Below the pieces are notes generated by a model, which saw only the letters and a program-made list of their open reading frames with translations, had not been told where the DNA came from and made no database searches. From Halicephalobus mephisto (taxonomy: Eukaryota; Nematoda; Chromadorea; Rhabditida; Panagrolaimidae), in NCBI GenBank assembly GCA_009193035.1, contig SWDT01000085.1, positions 53,459-117,458 of the forward strand: a stretch of 64,000 bases of DNA, in the 5' to 3' direction. The position numbers and the translations under genes are program-made. Below are positions 11,393-21,796 of the stretch, in pieces; position 1 is the stretch's first letter, and each line of letters starts with the position of its first letter.

Positions 11393-12759
11393 TCATCCGA
11401 AATAGTCTTCAATGCCATTTTTGTCTGTTTTCACAGTTTCCTGCTCGCTTTTACGGAAAGAATGACTTTCTCAAATTCCCCGTTTCGTTGTTCTGAAATG
11501 ATGGCCTTATTTGATTTCCCCTTCCGGTCATAGCTGAAACTATTTCCATTTCAAGCATTTCTATTGAGTACTTCTTGTTACCGCGCAGATTTACTTGAAG
11601 GACAATTGGAAAGAACATTTATTTTCTGGAATATTTGGGATGATTGGAAAGGCCTCTGGCATAAAACGAAGAACAACGCGCAGTGCCTGCTAATCCGGGC
11701 CGGATTGAGCCAATTGCCCTCCCGGCAGCTTCTTAAACTAAAAATTCATGTTTCTAATCCTGAAGAACGGTTATTGGCATCTGGGTACTTCAAAACCAAC
11801 CGATGTTTATATTTAATATTTCGAGATTTTTTTGAATTTTTGGTTTTTTATCTGGTCATGCGGGATTGCGTGTTTTTTTTCGTTTACAATTTTTGCCAAT
11901 TTTGTCATTTTACAAATTTTTTGGTTCGAAAAAGCTGACACCAACTCTAACGGCCAAAAAGATTCATTTTGACGACTTGAAATGGAAGAATTATGTAAAC
12001 ACTGCTGAAAACGAGCAATATCGCTTACTTTTTTGATTTATGTGCCACTTTGCATTAATAATTCGAGATTCATTTATTTTTAGTTTCTTATTTTTTAAAT
12101 TTAGTTTATCTATGAGTTGATTGAAATCCAGAATGCCTGCCGGACCTCGGCAACCAGGTTGCTCCATGTGGGGTAGATTCCGGCGAAGAACCAGAAGGGC
12201 TATTTTCCGAGCTCTTGTCCGATTGATGAAAGCGGCTTTAGATGACGCTGTTTATATATCCAGAGGTAAGACGTTTTTGACGAAAGTGTACTCCAATGTC
12301 TATTTCTGAAACTAATGTTGTCTTTGGAATCTGAGTCCTTAGTTCCTCTTAATAACCTGATCTCTTTGACAAATTGTTTTTACTTTTTATTAACTCAATA
12401 GCAAAACTAATCTTTTGCTTGTTTCCGTCCGCCGCTTTCATCTTGAGCGTTCTTTTATCTGAACTAAAGAATGAACATTATTTGAAGAGAATAACTTTCT
12501 GTGAACTCTCGAGAAACGTGCTTCTCTGGCTAAGGGAAGCTCGAACGGAGAGGACCGATTCACTTGAGTTGATATTGTCTTGTGCGCAAAGCAACGGCGA
12601 CTTGATGGACTTCTTTCTTTTTCGCATTCACCTTACTGGAGATTTTTTTAACTAAGAGCTGCAGTTTTGAGAAAATTGAGAAAAAGCATCATTTTGCTAG
12701 CTGAACGATCCAGTTTTTTTGTAAAAACATTGATTATTATTTTTGTTTTTTGTTGACAG
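11393..12759. other. Region upstream of GRIP with possible 5' exons
   Basis: This is a mixed-composition region. Two plus-strand frames look partly coding. 11,564-11,938 is open with no splice link. 12,133-12,265 starts at an ATG, is very Arg-rich, and ends at a good donor (AGAG|GTAAG). The second would join the GRIP exon at 12,760 in the wrong phase, so if used it would be untranslated or belong to another transcript. A long open frame at 12,374-12,655 follows an AATAG acceptor but has no donor. Confidence 0.3.
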
Positions 12760-12760
12760 A
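12748..12760 (+). promoter_or_regulatory. Probable spliced-leader (trans-splice) acceptor of GRIP
   Basis: A T-rich run ends in GTTGACAG immediately before the ATG at 12,760. The nearest upstream donor (12,265) would join out of frame, so the acceptor more likely receives a spliced leader or a non-coding 5' exon. That nematodes trans-splice is known; its use here is inferred from position. Confidence 0.45.
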
Positions 12761-15700
12761 TGGCTTTGATTTCGTGTGCAAGAGCTACTTCGCCCTTGGA
12801 AGAACCCATAGAAGAAGAAAATGAATTTTATTTGGCAGATTTCTTTGAGATGAAAGAAAAAGAAGACAATGCTTCAATGGTTGTCAATAACCCTTCACTT
12901 TTGGAGGTGGAAGGAGCAACGTTGAAGTCTCAAAAGAAGCAAATTCTTCTAAAACGTTTGTTATCTCGTCGTCGAAGAAAAGTCGAAAGAAGAATAACTT
13001 TGCATTCAACTTGTCCTAGATCCCTCCCAGAAGCCTTTAAAATGATTTCCGGCTCAAATACGAATCAGACTTTGGCCGGTACGAAAAGTCAACTGGATAT
13101 TAACACTATTGAGAGAAGAATAGAGTTGAGCGAACTTGATCGACGGAATTCAATCGGTAATTTATATATTTTTTATCGTCTTCCATCATTTCTCTCGATT
13201 ATTTCTTGTTTTAACAACTGATTATGACTAGTTGATTGCTCACAATTGCTTCTTGGCTAATTGCTAAGGGAATTTGAATAAGAACCAGCTGTTTTCAATT
13301 TCGGGGAGCCACCCGAAAATTTCCCCAGGATCAGAGTAGAATGTGACAACTTCATTACAAGCAATCCTGCCAAGTGTTGATGATCATTTGGGAGTAGCGT
13401 CAAAATTAACGCCCTAAGGAAAAGAAAGTCTTACTTGTCAAAGTTCTGTTGTTCGAGATTTTTTTCAAAATAAAACAGTCCTTCCAAGTCTATATCCTTA
13501 CACTTCTTCCTTTAAAATTCCGATCTAACGTGTTTTATAGTTTTTTTATTTCCTCGGATAAGTTTTCACGTATTTGCGCAGTTTTATTGAATTTCATTTA
13601 GTCGATTATCTACTTTTGAAACATGACTATTTCGCCATGTTGTTTTGGCGTCGGTGGAGAAGAAGAAGAATGGCTAGAGTTGTCTCGATTAACTTCTCAG
13701 CATGTTCCTCGAACGTCTAGAAAATCCTCTATATATGAAAGTTTTCGAAATTCGGATGAAATTTTGGAGTATTGGAAACTTAAAAAACAACTGCGGGATT
13801 TTTATAAAGTTGACTGTCGAAATGACGCTCGGACAACGGGTCTCGACACGAATAATCAGGGTTGTGAATGCAACACTCTCCAAGAAAGGCAGAATTCCCA
13901 TTTAGGCAATAAATTTTCCAATTTAGGCAGTAAAATTTCTCATTTGACACATGATTAACCTTTTCTAGTTTCAGATGACATAAAGAACTATGATGAAACA
14001 GACGATACAGAAAAAATTCGGCGGGAGTAAGTTTTTCTTTGTTCCGAAAACTAGGACGATATATGATTATTGTTATTTTTAGGACCTCGAAAAAACGGAT
14101 ATTATTGGATGCTACTACTCCACCCATCAACCAGAAGAACCATCACCGGTCAAGATCGGTCCCTGTACCGAAATCAACGCCACTGTGTAGTACAACAACG
14201 GTTTTCCTAAAAAGGAGAAATGGGCAACAGCTTGGTTTAGGAATTGCGGGTGTGTTTTGAATAACTTTGAAAAAACGGTTTTTTATGATCCATATTGCCA
14301 TTTGCCCCTGCCCGCTTTTTGCACAACTAAAAAGAAACTTTTTAGGCGGTGCGGATCGAGCGATTCCGCCAACGATTTCTTTCCTCCGGCCCGGCTTTAT
14401 TGCGCATCGGTGTGATCAATTGCAGTCTGGAGAAAGGTTTGTTTTATTCATAACCGTATTATTATGAAAATTAGGAATAGAAAATTCTATAAAAAACGTT
14501 CTGAAATGAATTTCCAAAATTCTCTAGAGGATTCGGAATTTCGATAGTCAAATGATTGTATTGGAAATTTTTTGAATTCTAAAAGATTCTGGAAGTTTTC
14601 ACAAAAGTTCTGTAATCTTGTATTCTTGGATATCCCGAAATTGTAATAGAATTCTATTCTGTGAAATACAAGTATTTTCAGGTTAATTGCGGTGAATAAT
14701 ATTCAAGTCAAGGGACTTACTCATGAGCAAATTTTGACTGTCTTGAGATCAGCGGGGGATACAGTGAAACTAGAAGTTGAATACAGCTTGGATCATCCTG
14801 TCTTCTTTAAGCCTAAAAATACAATGAGCAAGTGTGCTGAGATTATTTTGGAAAAGGAGACGGGTGGATTTGGATTCACACTTCGAGGTGGATCCTATGG
14901 ACCAGACACAGAAAAATGCAGACCGATTACAGTTACAGCTATTAGACCCGGAGGTCCTGCTCATAGGTCCGTTTTTCTATATTAATTCGGAATAACTGCG
15001 TACTTTAGGGAAGGAAGACTTCGAGTCGGGGATCGCATAATCAATATTAATGGAGTCGACGTCTATAGTGCTACTCTTGGTGTTGCTCAGAATCTGATTC
15101 ATGAAATTGATATTCTTGGGAAATTCATGATTGAATACGATGTCTCCATTCTTGAAACGGTCAGAAATGCCACTGGACCTCTGATGGTCGAAGTTGACAA
15201 AGGTCCTGGAGTTGACTTTGGCCTTTCTTTGGTTATCAAAGAAAAAACAGATCCTATCACAAACACAACAACAAGAGGCGTTTTTATCGATTATGTTACT
15301 CCAGCTTCCATTGCTGACAGATGTGGAGCTCTCCACGAAAGAGATGAAATTTTGTCCATCGATGGAATTGGGTTAGAATTTACAACCCTCGAAGAAGCCA
15401 GTCAACTACTGAAAGGCCATTGTTCTACTGTAAAGTTGGAAATTATCCCTTATAGTCAGATGAACAAAGAAGAAACTAACAAGAAAAGCAGAAGAAGACA
15501 CAAGGTTCATGATGCTAATGGAAACAAGAAAAAAGTCGATTCGAAGAGATCTGATTCCTGTGATTTTCAGCCTTCTTATGGTACTCGTACTGTTGAACAA
15601 AGAGCGAGATCCAATGATAGGTTTAGTCAAGAGAAGACTCATTCCAAGAAACCCGTCCTCACTCACAGGTATTGTATTTTCACTGTAAACTAGTTAACTT

Positions 15701-18700
15701 TTACGTTTAGATTTATGTCGAACACTGTAAAACAACAGAAAATAAGTGGGTTATCTGGTTCGGTACCATTGGTTCCAAACACTTCAAACTATTTGATGAC
15801 TCGGAGTACGGATTTTTCTTTCCCTGATTCTGCTCATCCTTCGACTTCAAGATCAACAGGTCAGTTTTTTCCTAATTGCCACTTTTTTGCGAAAAAGTAA
15901 TTTGCTGTTTATTTCTTTTTCGTCTTTGTTGAAATCCCGCTTTTATGACTTGAGGCAACCTTGTCTTGTGGAAGGTTTTTATTACCGTTCTTCCGGTTAG
16001 TTTTTCGAAATCCACAAGAAAGCCAAAGTCCGCAAGTGTAGAAGTTCGTCATTTGGCTAAATTGCCGGAGGAATTTTATCCGAGAGCCGCTAAATAAATG
16101 TCTGTTAGTTGTTGATCCTACTCCGCTAGCCTTTTGACTGATTGTCGATCGTTGGCCATTTTCTAATAAGCTCAGAGAGAAATAAAGGACCCCATTTATC
16201 ATTTTTATTTCTTGCCGAGTTGGTGAATAATTTTTTCCTTGATTCACTGCGCTATAATGATTGATAGTGTTTGTGGAATCTTGGCAGTTATATGGGAAAA
16301 ATTTTGATTTCACACTGAGATTGAATGTTTAATTCTTTGCTATAGTTTTGCTGATAAAGTGATTGACCGGTTAAGGACATGTTTCATCTTTGCTTTCATT
16401 ACACTGGTATTGTCGGGGTTGCAACAGTTAGTAAGTTATCTTATATTTTGAAATTACTTCCTTGAAGTTATTTTCGCAAAAATCAAAAGAACCAGATGTT
16501 GGGGTAGTAAATTTCGCTAATTTTGGAATATTCTATGTTAACAAATTGAATGAAATGACGATTGTTTTAGGTTCTGTGACTGGAACTCTGTTTTCCACGA
16601 TCCCCAGTGGACAGGTATGTCATATGGAGACTATGGAAGTTTTCCTCCAAACTCAATCTACTTCAAAGTCTGGATTTGGCTTAATCTTGAATAGAAATGA
16701 TACGAAATCGACGGATGCAGATTCTGGTCGTTATGCTCCCTTATTTATCGCTTATATTGAGAAAAATTCACCTGCAGATAAATGTGGTGTTCTTCAGGTC
16801 GGTGATCGGATTTTAGCGATTAATGATTGGCACACGGCTAATTCCACAGTGGAAGAAGCCAATCATATTCTCAGACATGCTAATCAATCAATCACCTTGA
16901 CCGTGGAATTTGACGTAATCGGTTTGTCTGGGTTTCGATTTTCGAACTTTTATTTGTTTGTTTTCAGAATCAGTGTTACCGTCAAGTGGACTATTTACAG
17001 TTAAATTGGCAAAACGTGGTAATAACCTTGGGATTATCTGCAGAAGTGAGACGAATGGAGAAAAAGGCGAGCCAGTTATTATTTCTGAAATTCGGACAGG
17101 GAGTGTTGCTCATCGATGTGGTTCTATTCAACGAGGAGATCGGATAAATGCCATAGATAACATTCCATTGGAATCATGTACAGTAGAAGAAGCCATGAGA
17201 TTGATGCAAAGATCTGGAGATGTTGTGAAACTTTCGATTAAGAAAGGATGCAATGAAAACCACGATATGGATTCTTCTCAAGTTGTTGTTTATTCGATTG
17301 AGCTTGCGCGAAAAGGTCAGCCACTCGGGATTACTATTGCTTCAACCGGTGAGAGAGGAGATCCGATTGTGATATCACAACTCGCTAGCGGCGGTTTGGC
17401 CGAGAGGTTCGAATTTCAAGTTCTAAAGCAAAACTAAATCTGGATCCATTTCAGAACTGGAGCTCTTCACGTCGGGGATCGAATACTTGCAATTAATAAT
17501 GAGGCGTTGGACACTAAAGTAGTTTCTGAAGCTATGCAGATTCTACAGCAGTCGACTGACATTGTTACTTTAAAGATTTCTAGAGTTATTGACCCTCCTC
17601 ATAGAGAACATTTAATTTCACAGTACTTGCCCTTAAGTCCGATGATGTCCAGGACTGCGAGGTCGCTTGGAACTAATTTTGTTCATCCATTGAGTACCAT
17701 TAGATCAGATTCTGTATCTGAAGTTTCTGGGAAATTAAGTACCCCAATCCAGTCCATAGACAGTGCTGTTGAAAGTCTGGAAGATTCTCCGAATGGCAAT
17801 GGAAAGAACACGCAAATGTCTTCATCATGCCATATGCCACTAAGTAAGCGGGTTCTTTCTTTTAATCTCGATTTTATTATTCTTTAATGAGTGACAACTC
17901 AATGTCGAAATTTTAGATGATGACTTATTGCATAAGAGGACAACTGACTCGAATGGCAATCGTCGTTCAGAACAGCTTTTAAGCTCTGATCGTCATAATT
18001 CCTCGACATCCGCAAGGAGCTTTTCAAAGCCATCCTCGAGTTCAAATGGTTTGTCTATTTTTTTAGATTTTGACATGTCAATTTATTTGTCAAATTTTTG
18101 CAGAAGTTGGCAGTAGTGTTGAGAGAACGGGATGGGACTCGGGTTTGAGTTCAACAGCAGATACGAGTCATACGGTAAATGATTGTTGTGGATGCAGTAA
18201 TGGAAATAATAGCAATGATGGAGAAGATTGGAAGAGAATTTTAGAAGCTTTGGAAACTGTTGGTGAAGCTGAGATGTTGAAAAAACTTGAAGAAAGCATT
18301 ATGTCGGGCAATGTTCCGAGTAATTCTAAACACTCTTGTCAATGTAATATTCTTTCGACTACAGATGACCACAGGAATAGTTTGCTGAATCGACCGAATC
18401 AACCCACTTCTTCGAATAGTATTCCTGGCTTGATTAATTTGAATTCCTCCAGTACGATTCTGAGACATCCTCCATTAATATCGAAGAATAAGGATTATCT
18501 CGATGCTACTGGGAACTATGAATCACTGAATTCGACTTATGATGGAACTTTGGAGCTTCCACCGGCGATGCCACCTCCGAAACCTCATATTAATGTCAGA
18601 AACATGGACAATTCGGATTCTTCTACAAGTCCAAGAAGACTTTCTAATCTTTTAATGCTTCTTTCTGATCAGACGGCAAACTTCCCGATGATTGATGCTA

Positions 18701-19110
18701 CGAGTCCAATCCACAACGATCTCGAGGAATATGCTACAGAAAAAACTATCTTTTCTGTATACTTGAAGAAAGATCCTAATATTCGGACTTTTGGATTCAG
18801 CGTATCTGATGGAGCTAATTCTAATCAAGGGGTTTATATCAATGCTATCTCACCTGGAAGTCCAGCCGATCGATGTGGAAGGATTAGGCCGTTTGATCGG
18901 ATCCTCAAAGTGAGTTTTTTTTTATAGACCATTGTGGTATTTATCTCTTTTCAGATCAACGAGACAGACATACAAGATCTCGGTTGCAATTTGGCGGTTC
19001 CTCTTTTGGCTGCCGAGGAGGTAACTCTGTTACTTGAAAGGACGACGATTGTCTCCCAGAACCATTCTTCGTGGAAAGATCGTGGTCACACAGTCCAATC
19101 AGCCATTTGA
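12760..19110 (+). CDS. GRIP1: GRIP-family seven-PDZ scaffold protein
   Basis: This is a homologue of glutamate-receptor-interacting protein, an adaptor that binds receptor tails and other partners through PDZ domains. Thirteen exons follow phase throughout: 12760-13156, 13975-14026, 14083-14249, 14346-14436, 14682-14966, 15009-15668, 15711-15859, 16571-16921, 16968-17406, 17455-17843, 17917-18048, 18104-18909 and 18955-19110. They give 1,357 aa. Seven PDZ domains are present in the GRIP order: one, two and three close together (about 14.2-15.46 kb), four to six (16.6-17.6 kb), and the seventh C-terminal (18.75-19.06 kb). Diagnostic GRIP matches include IEYDVS before PDZ3, ASIADRCGALH in PDZ3, and GGLAERTGALHVGDRILAIN in PDZ6. 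A Ser/Asn-rich linker separates PDZ6 and PDZ7. The start ATG directly follows a TTGACAG acceptor, as expected for a trans-spliced nematode mRNA. A poly(A) signal lies at 19,356. The N-terminal 200 residues are not conserved with vertebrate GRIP and are less certain. Confidence 0.92.
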
Positions 19111-20686
19111 AAAAAATCTCACATATTCGTCAATGCTCAATTTTTCACTTGTCTATTTTGGTTGTGTTCTTTTCCCCCACTTTCAAAAGTAATGTTTATT
19201 GAATGGTTTCTAGTCAGCTTTTTTAAATAATTGAAATTGGATTTAGTTATTCAGTTATCCTTATTGCTTTTGATTCCGGCGATGATGACACTTTTTGCCG
19301 GGTCCATTATTGATTCTGATTTCATGATTGTATCATGATGTATGTTCAATTGAATAATAAACACTATTTTTCAAATGAATCATTTTTTTTAAAACTACCA
19401 TGGACGATTTTATTTTTTTTCGATCGAGAAAAACATCCCAATTACGAAAGAAAGATTTGCAAATAGTTTTGATATTTAAAAGTATTGTGAAATTTGATTT
19501 TTTTATTTTTGGTTTTTTTTTGTTTATGTAGATTTTTGTGAAAAGCACGCGCAATCGGATGATCTTCGTTTTGGGATGTGTAAGTAGTTAGGAACGTTTT
19601 GCCAGAGATTACTAAAAAAGATAATCGTTTATTTTTCTTTTTGCGCGAACAAGTTGTTGATTCATTGGTTACGTACTTATTTTTGAATTAAAGCTAGTTG
19701 GGATTTACCGAAGTTGCGTGAAAAAGAATTTTCGATGGATTTCCTTATTTGACTCGGTCGGGGAGAGAAACCCACATATTTGACTATTCGAAACTGTCCA
19801 ATAGCTGTCGGTCTTATTTTGTACAAGGTCGCGCAGTTGTATTGTGCAAATCCATTTCGAATGTGGAAATGGATTTTTGACCTTCAATATATCAAGATTC
19901 CATATATGGATTCATCTTGATTTTATATATAAATTACTTTTTAATAGAATTCGAAATCCTAAAATTTAGAATAAAATTTTTGATATAAAAATTTCATATA
20001 TAGATTTATTTTGATTTTATATATAAATTACTTTTTCCCAAAATTTAGAATAAAATTTTTTAGTTTAAAATTTTTGATATAAAAACTTCATATATGGGTT
20101 CATCTTGATTTTATATATAAATTACTTTTTAATAGAATTCGAAATCCTAAAATTTAGAATAAAATTTTTTGATATAGAAATTGCATATATGGATTTATTT
20201 TGATTTTATACATAAATTTTTTAATGCAATTGAAAATAAAATTAAAAAAAATTTTTGATATAAAAATTTCAAATATGAATTTATTTTAATATTTGAATTA
20301 TTTTTAATTGAAATTTACGAAAATTAAAAATATAAAGATTTGAGCTCATCTTTGTCCATGTTGTATTTTTTGCAATGTAATTTACAAAAATATAAAATTT
20401 TTTTCTGATTTTCTGATTCATGTTTGAATTTTTGCTTTATAGATTTGGTTTTTCACGAGGTTATTTATCATTATCTTTACCGCGATGACTCTCTTGCCCA
20501 ATTTTTACCAAACAACTCTCAAATAATGAATCATGCTCCCCAGTTTTCGCTTATTTTGTGCGTTTGACTTTCTCGCTCCTAAACAAAGAATTCGCGCCGA
20601 TTTTGTTTCACTCAATCGTGAACATCTGGTCCATTTCCCTCATTGTTGGATAATATTGTTTTATTTCAGCGTTATTACTGAGAATT
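19111..20686. other. GRIP 3' region and intergenic AT repeat
   Basis: The first 250 bases are the GRIP 3' UTR, ending after AATAAA at 19,356-19,361. The rest is AT-rich with a 94-bp tandem array (19,897-20,330). Just before the thymosin gene, about 20,430-20,660, composition is more balanced and probably contains its promoter and leader. No gene is seen. Confidence 0.6.
19897..20330. repeat. AT-rich tandem repeat, about 94-bp units, 4-5 copies
   Basis: Units share ATGGATTCATCTTGATTTTA, then TATAAATTACTTTTT, AAAATTTAGAATAAAATTTT and GATATAAAAATTTC. Starts fall near 19,900, 19,996, 20,090 and 20,185, with a degraded last copy. Confidence 0.8.
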
Positions 20687-21454
20687 ATGGCTGAAGTCAA
20701 GGCTACTGAACTTCCTAAACTCGCTGATTCTGTTCAGAGTGAATTGACGAAACATCACGCTTTGAATCATGTCGAATGTATTGAGAAAAATGTTCTTCCA
20801 ACTAAAGAAGATGTCGAGAACGAACGTCAACATGTCCAACTCAAACAAGGAATCGAGAATTTCCAATCTACCACCTTGCGTCAAGTCTCCACCGAAGAGA
20901 AGAATGTTCTTCCATCGCCCGTCGACATTGCCCTCGAGAAGACCCCCCAGCTTGTTGCTAATTTCAACAAGAACGAGTTGCATCCTGTTGAAACTGTTGT
21001 CAAAACTGGATTACCTTCAGCTGATGGTGAGTGATCAATACTCCATGTTGTCAAAGTCGGCAATTAGAGTTCAAAGTTGATATTTAAGTTTTTCGTTCTA
21101 AGACACTATTTTTGAAATTCAAAATTTTCATTTTAAAACACTATTTTCGAGATTACTTTTCTCGTGTCATGACCCACTCCTGGATCATTTTGTAATTCGG
21201 AAAATTAAAACATCAATTTTTATTCATTTAGAATTTTTGAAAAAGTCTAATGTTGTCTTAACGCGAAAAGTCCAAATTTCGAACTCTGTCAACTTTGGTA
21301 AAACGGAACACAAATTATCGATTTTATTAATGAATAATTTTCAGAATACTGTCGTGAAAAAGTCAAGACCTTGGCTTCCAGCTTTGACCATTCCGAACTC
21401 AAACATGTCGAGACTAATGTCAAAAACGATATCGCTGTCATCGAAGATCAGTAA
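20687..21454 (+). CDS. tth-1: Tetrathymosin (thymosin beta with four repeats), 149 aa
   Basis: This is an actin-binding thymosin-beta/WH2 repeat protein that sequesters or organises G-actin. Two exons (20687-21026 and 21345-21454) join in phase 1 and give 149 aa. Four repeats are seen: residues near 6-45 with HVECIEKNVLPTKEDV, a second with TEEKNVLPSPVDI, a third with LHPVETVVKTGLPSAD, and a fourth with LKHVETNVKNDI. The LPT/LPS-type linker is the thymosin-beta signature. The repeat number matches the nematode protein TTH-1 (tetraThymosinbeta), so the name is well supported. The ATG lies 17 bases after a TTATTTCAG acceptor, which suggests trans-splicing or a spliced leader exon. Confidence 0.93.
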
Positions 21455-21796
21455 ATCTTCCAAAATCAACTACGCTTTGAAATTTAATTCTCAACACATA
21501 ATCTTGTAAATATTTAAACAACTATTTTTTAACATATTTCTGCATTTTTTAAAATAAAAATTGAAAAGTATTTAATTTTGGATTTATACTTTTTATGAAA
21601 ATTAAAAAATTGATTTTTTATAAAAATTAAAATTAATTTTTTTATGAAAGTTAAAAATTAAAAATAAATAATTTTTTAATAAAAATTATAATTTTTAAAT
21701 TTGTTTTTTTTAAAAATCGAAAATTTTTAATCCTAAATTTATTATTTTTTCTATTAAAATTAATTTTAATTTATTTTTTATAAAAATTGAGAAATT
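21455..21796. other. Convergent intergenic gap, AT-rich
   Basis: These 342 bases lie between the stops of the thymosin gene (+) and MTP (-). They are nearly all A/T with short ATTTTTTATAAAAATT motifs and must contain both 3' ends. Possible AATAAA signals lie near 21,551 (+). No gene is seen. Confidence 0.6.

Noticed and set aside
12374..12655. 93-codon plus-strand frame as a GRIP exon
   Set aside because: It has a possible acceptor but no donor and no similarity to GRIP; joining it breaks the frame.
15909..16313. 134-codon minus-strand frame inside GRIP
   Set aside because: It lies within an intron between PDZ3 and PDZ4 exons, has no domain, and has no splice or start support.
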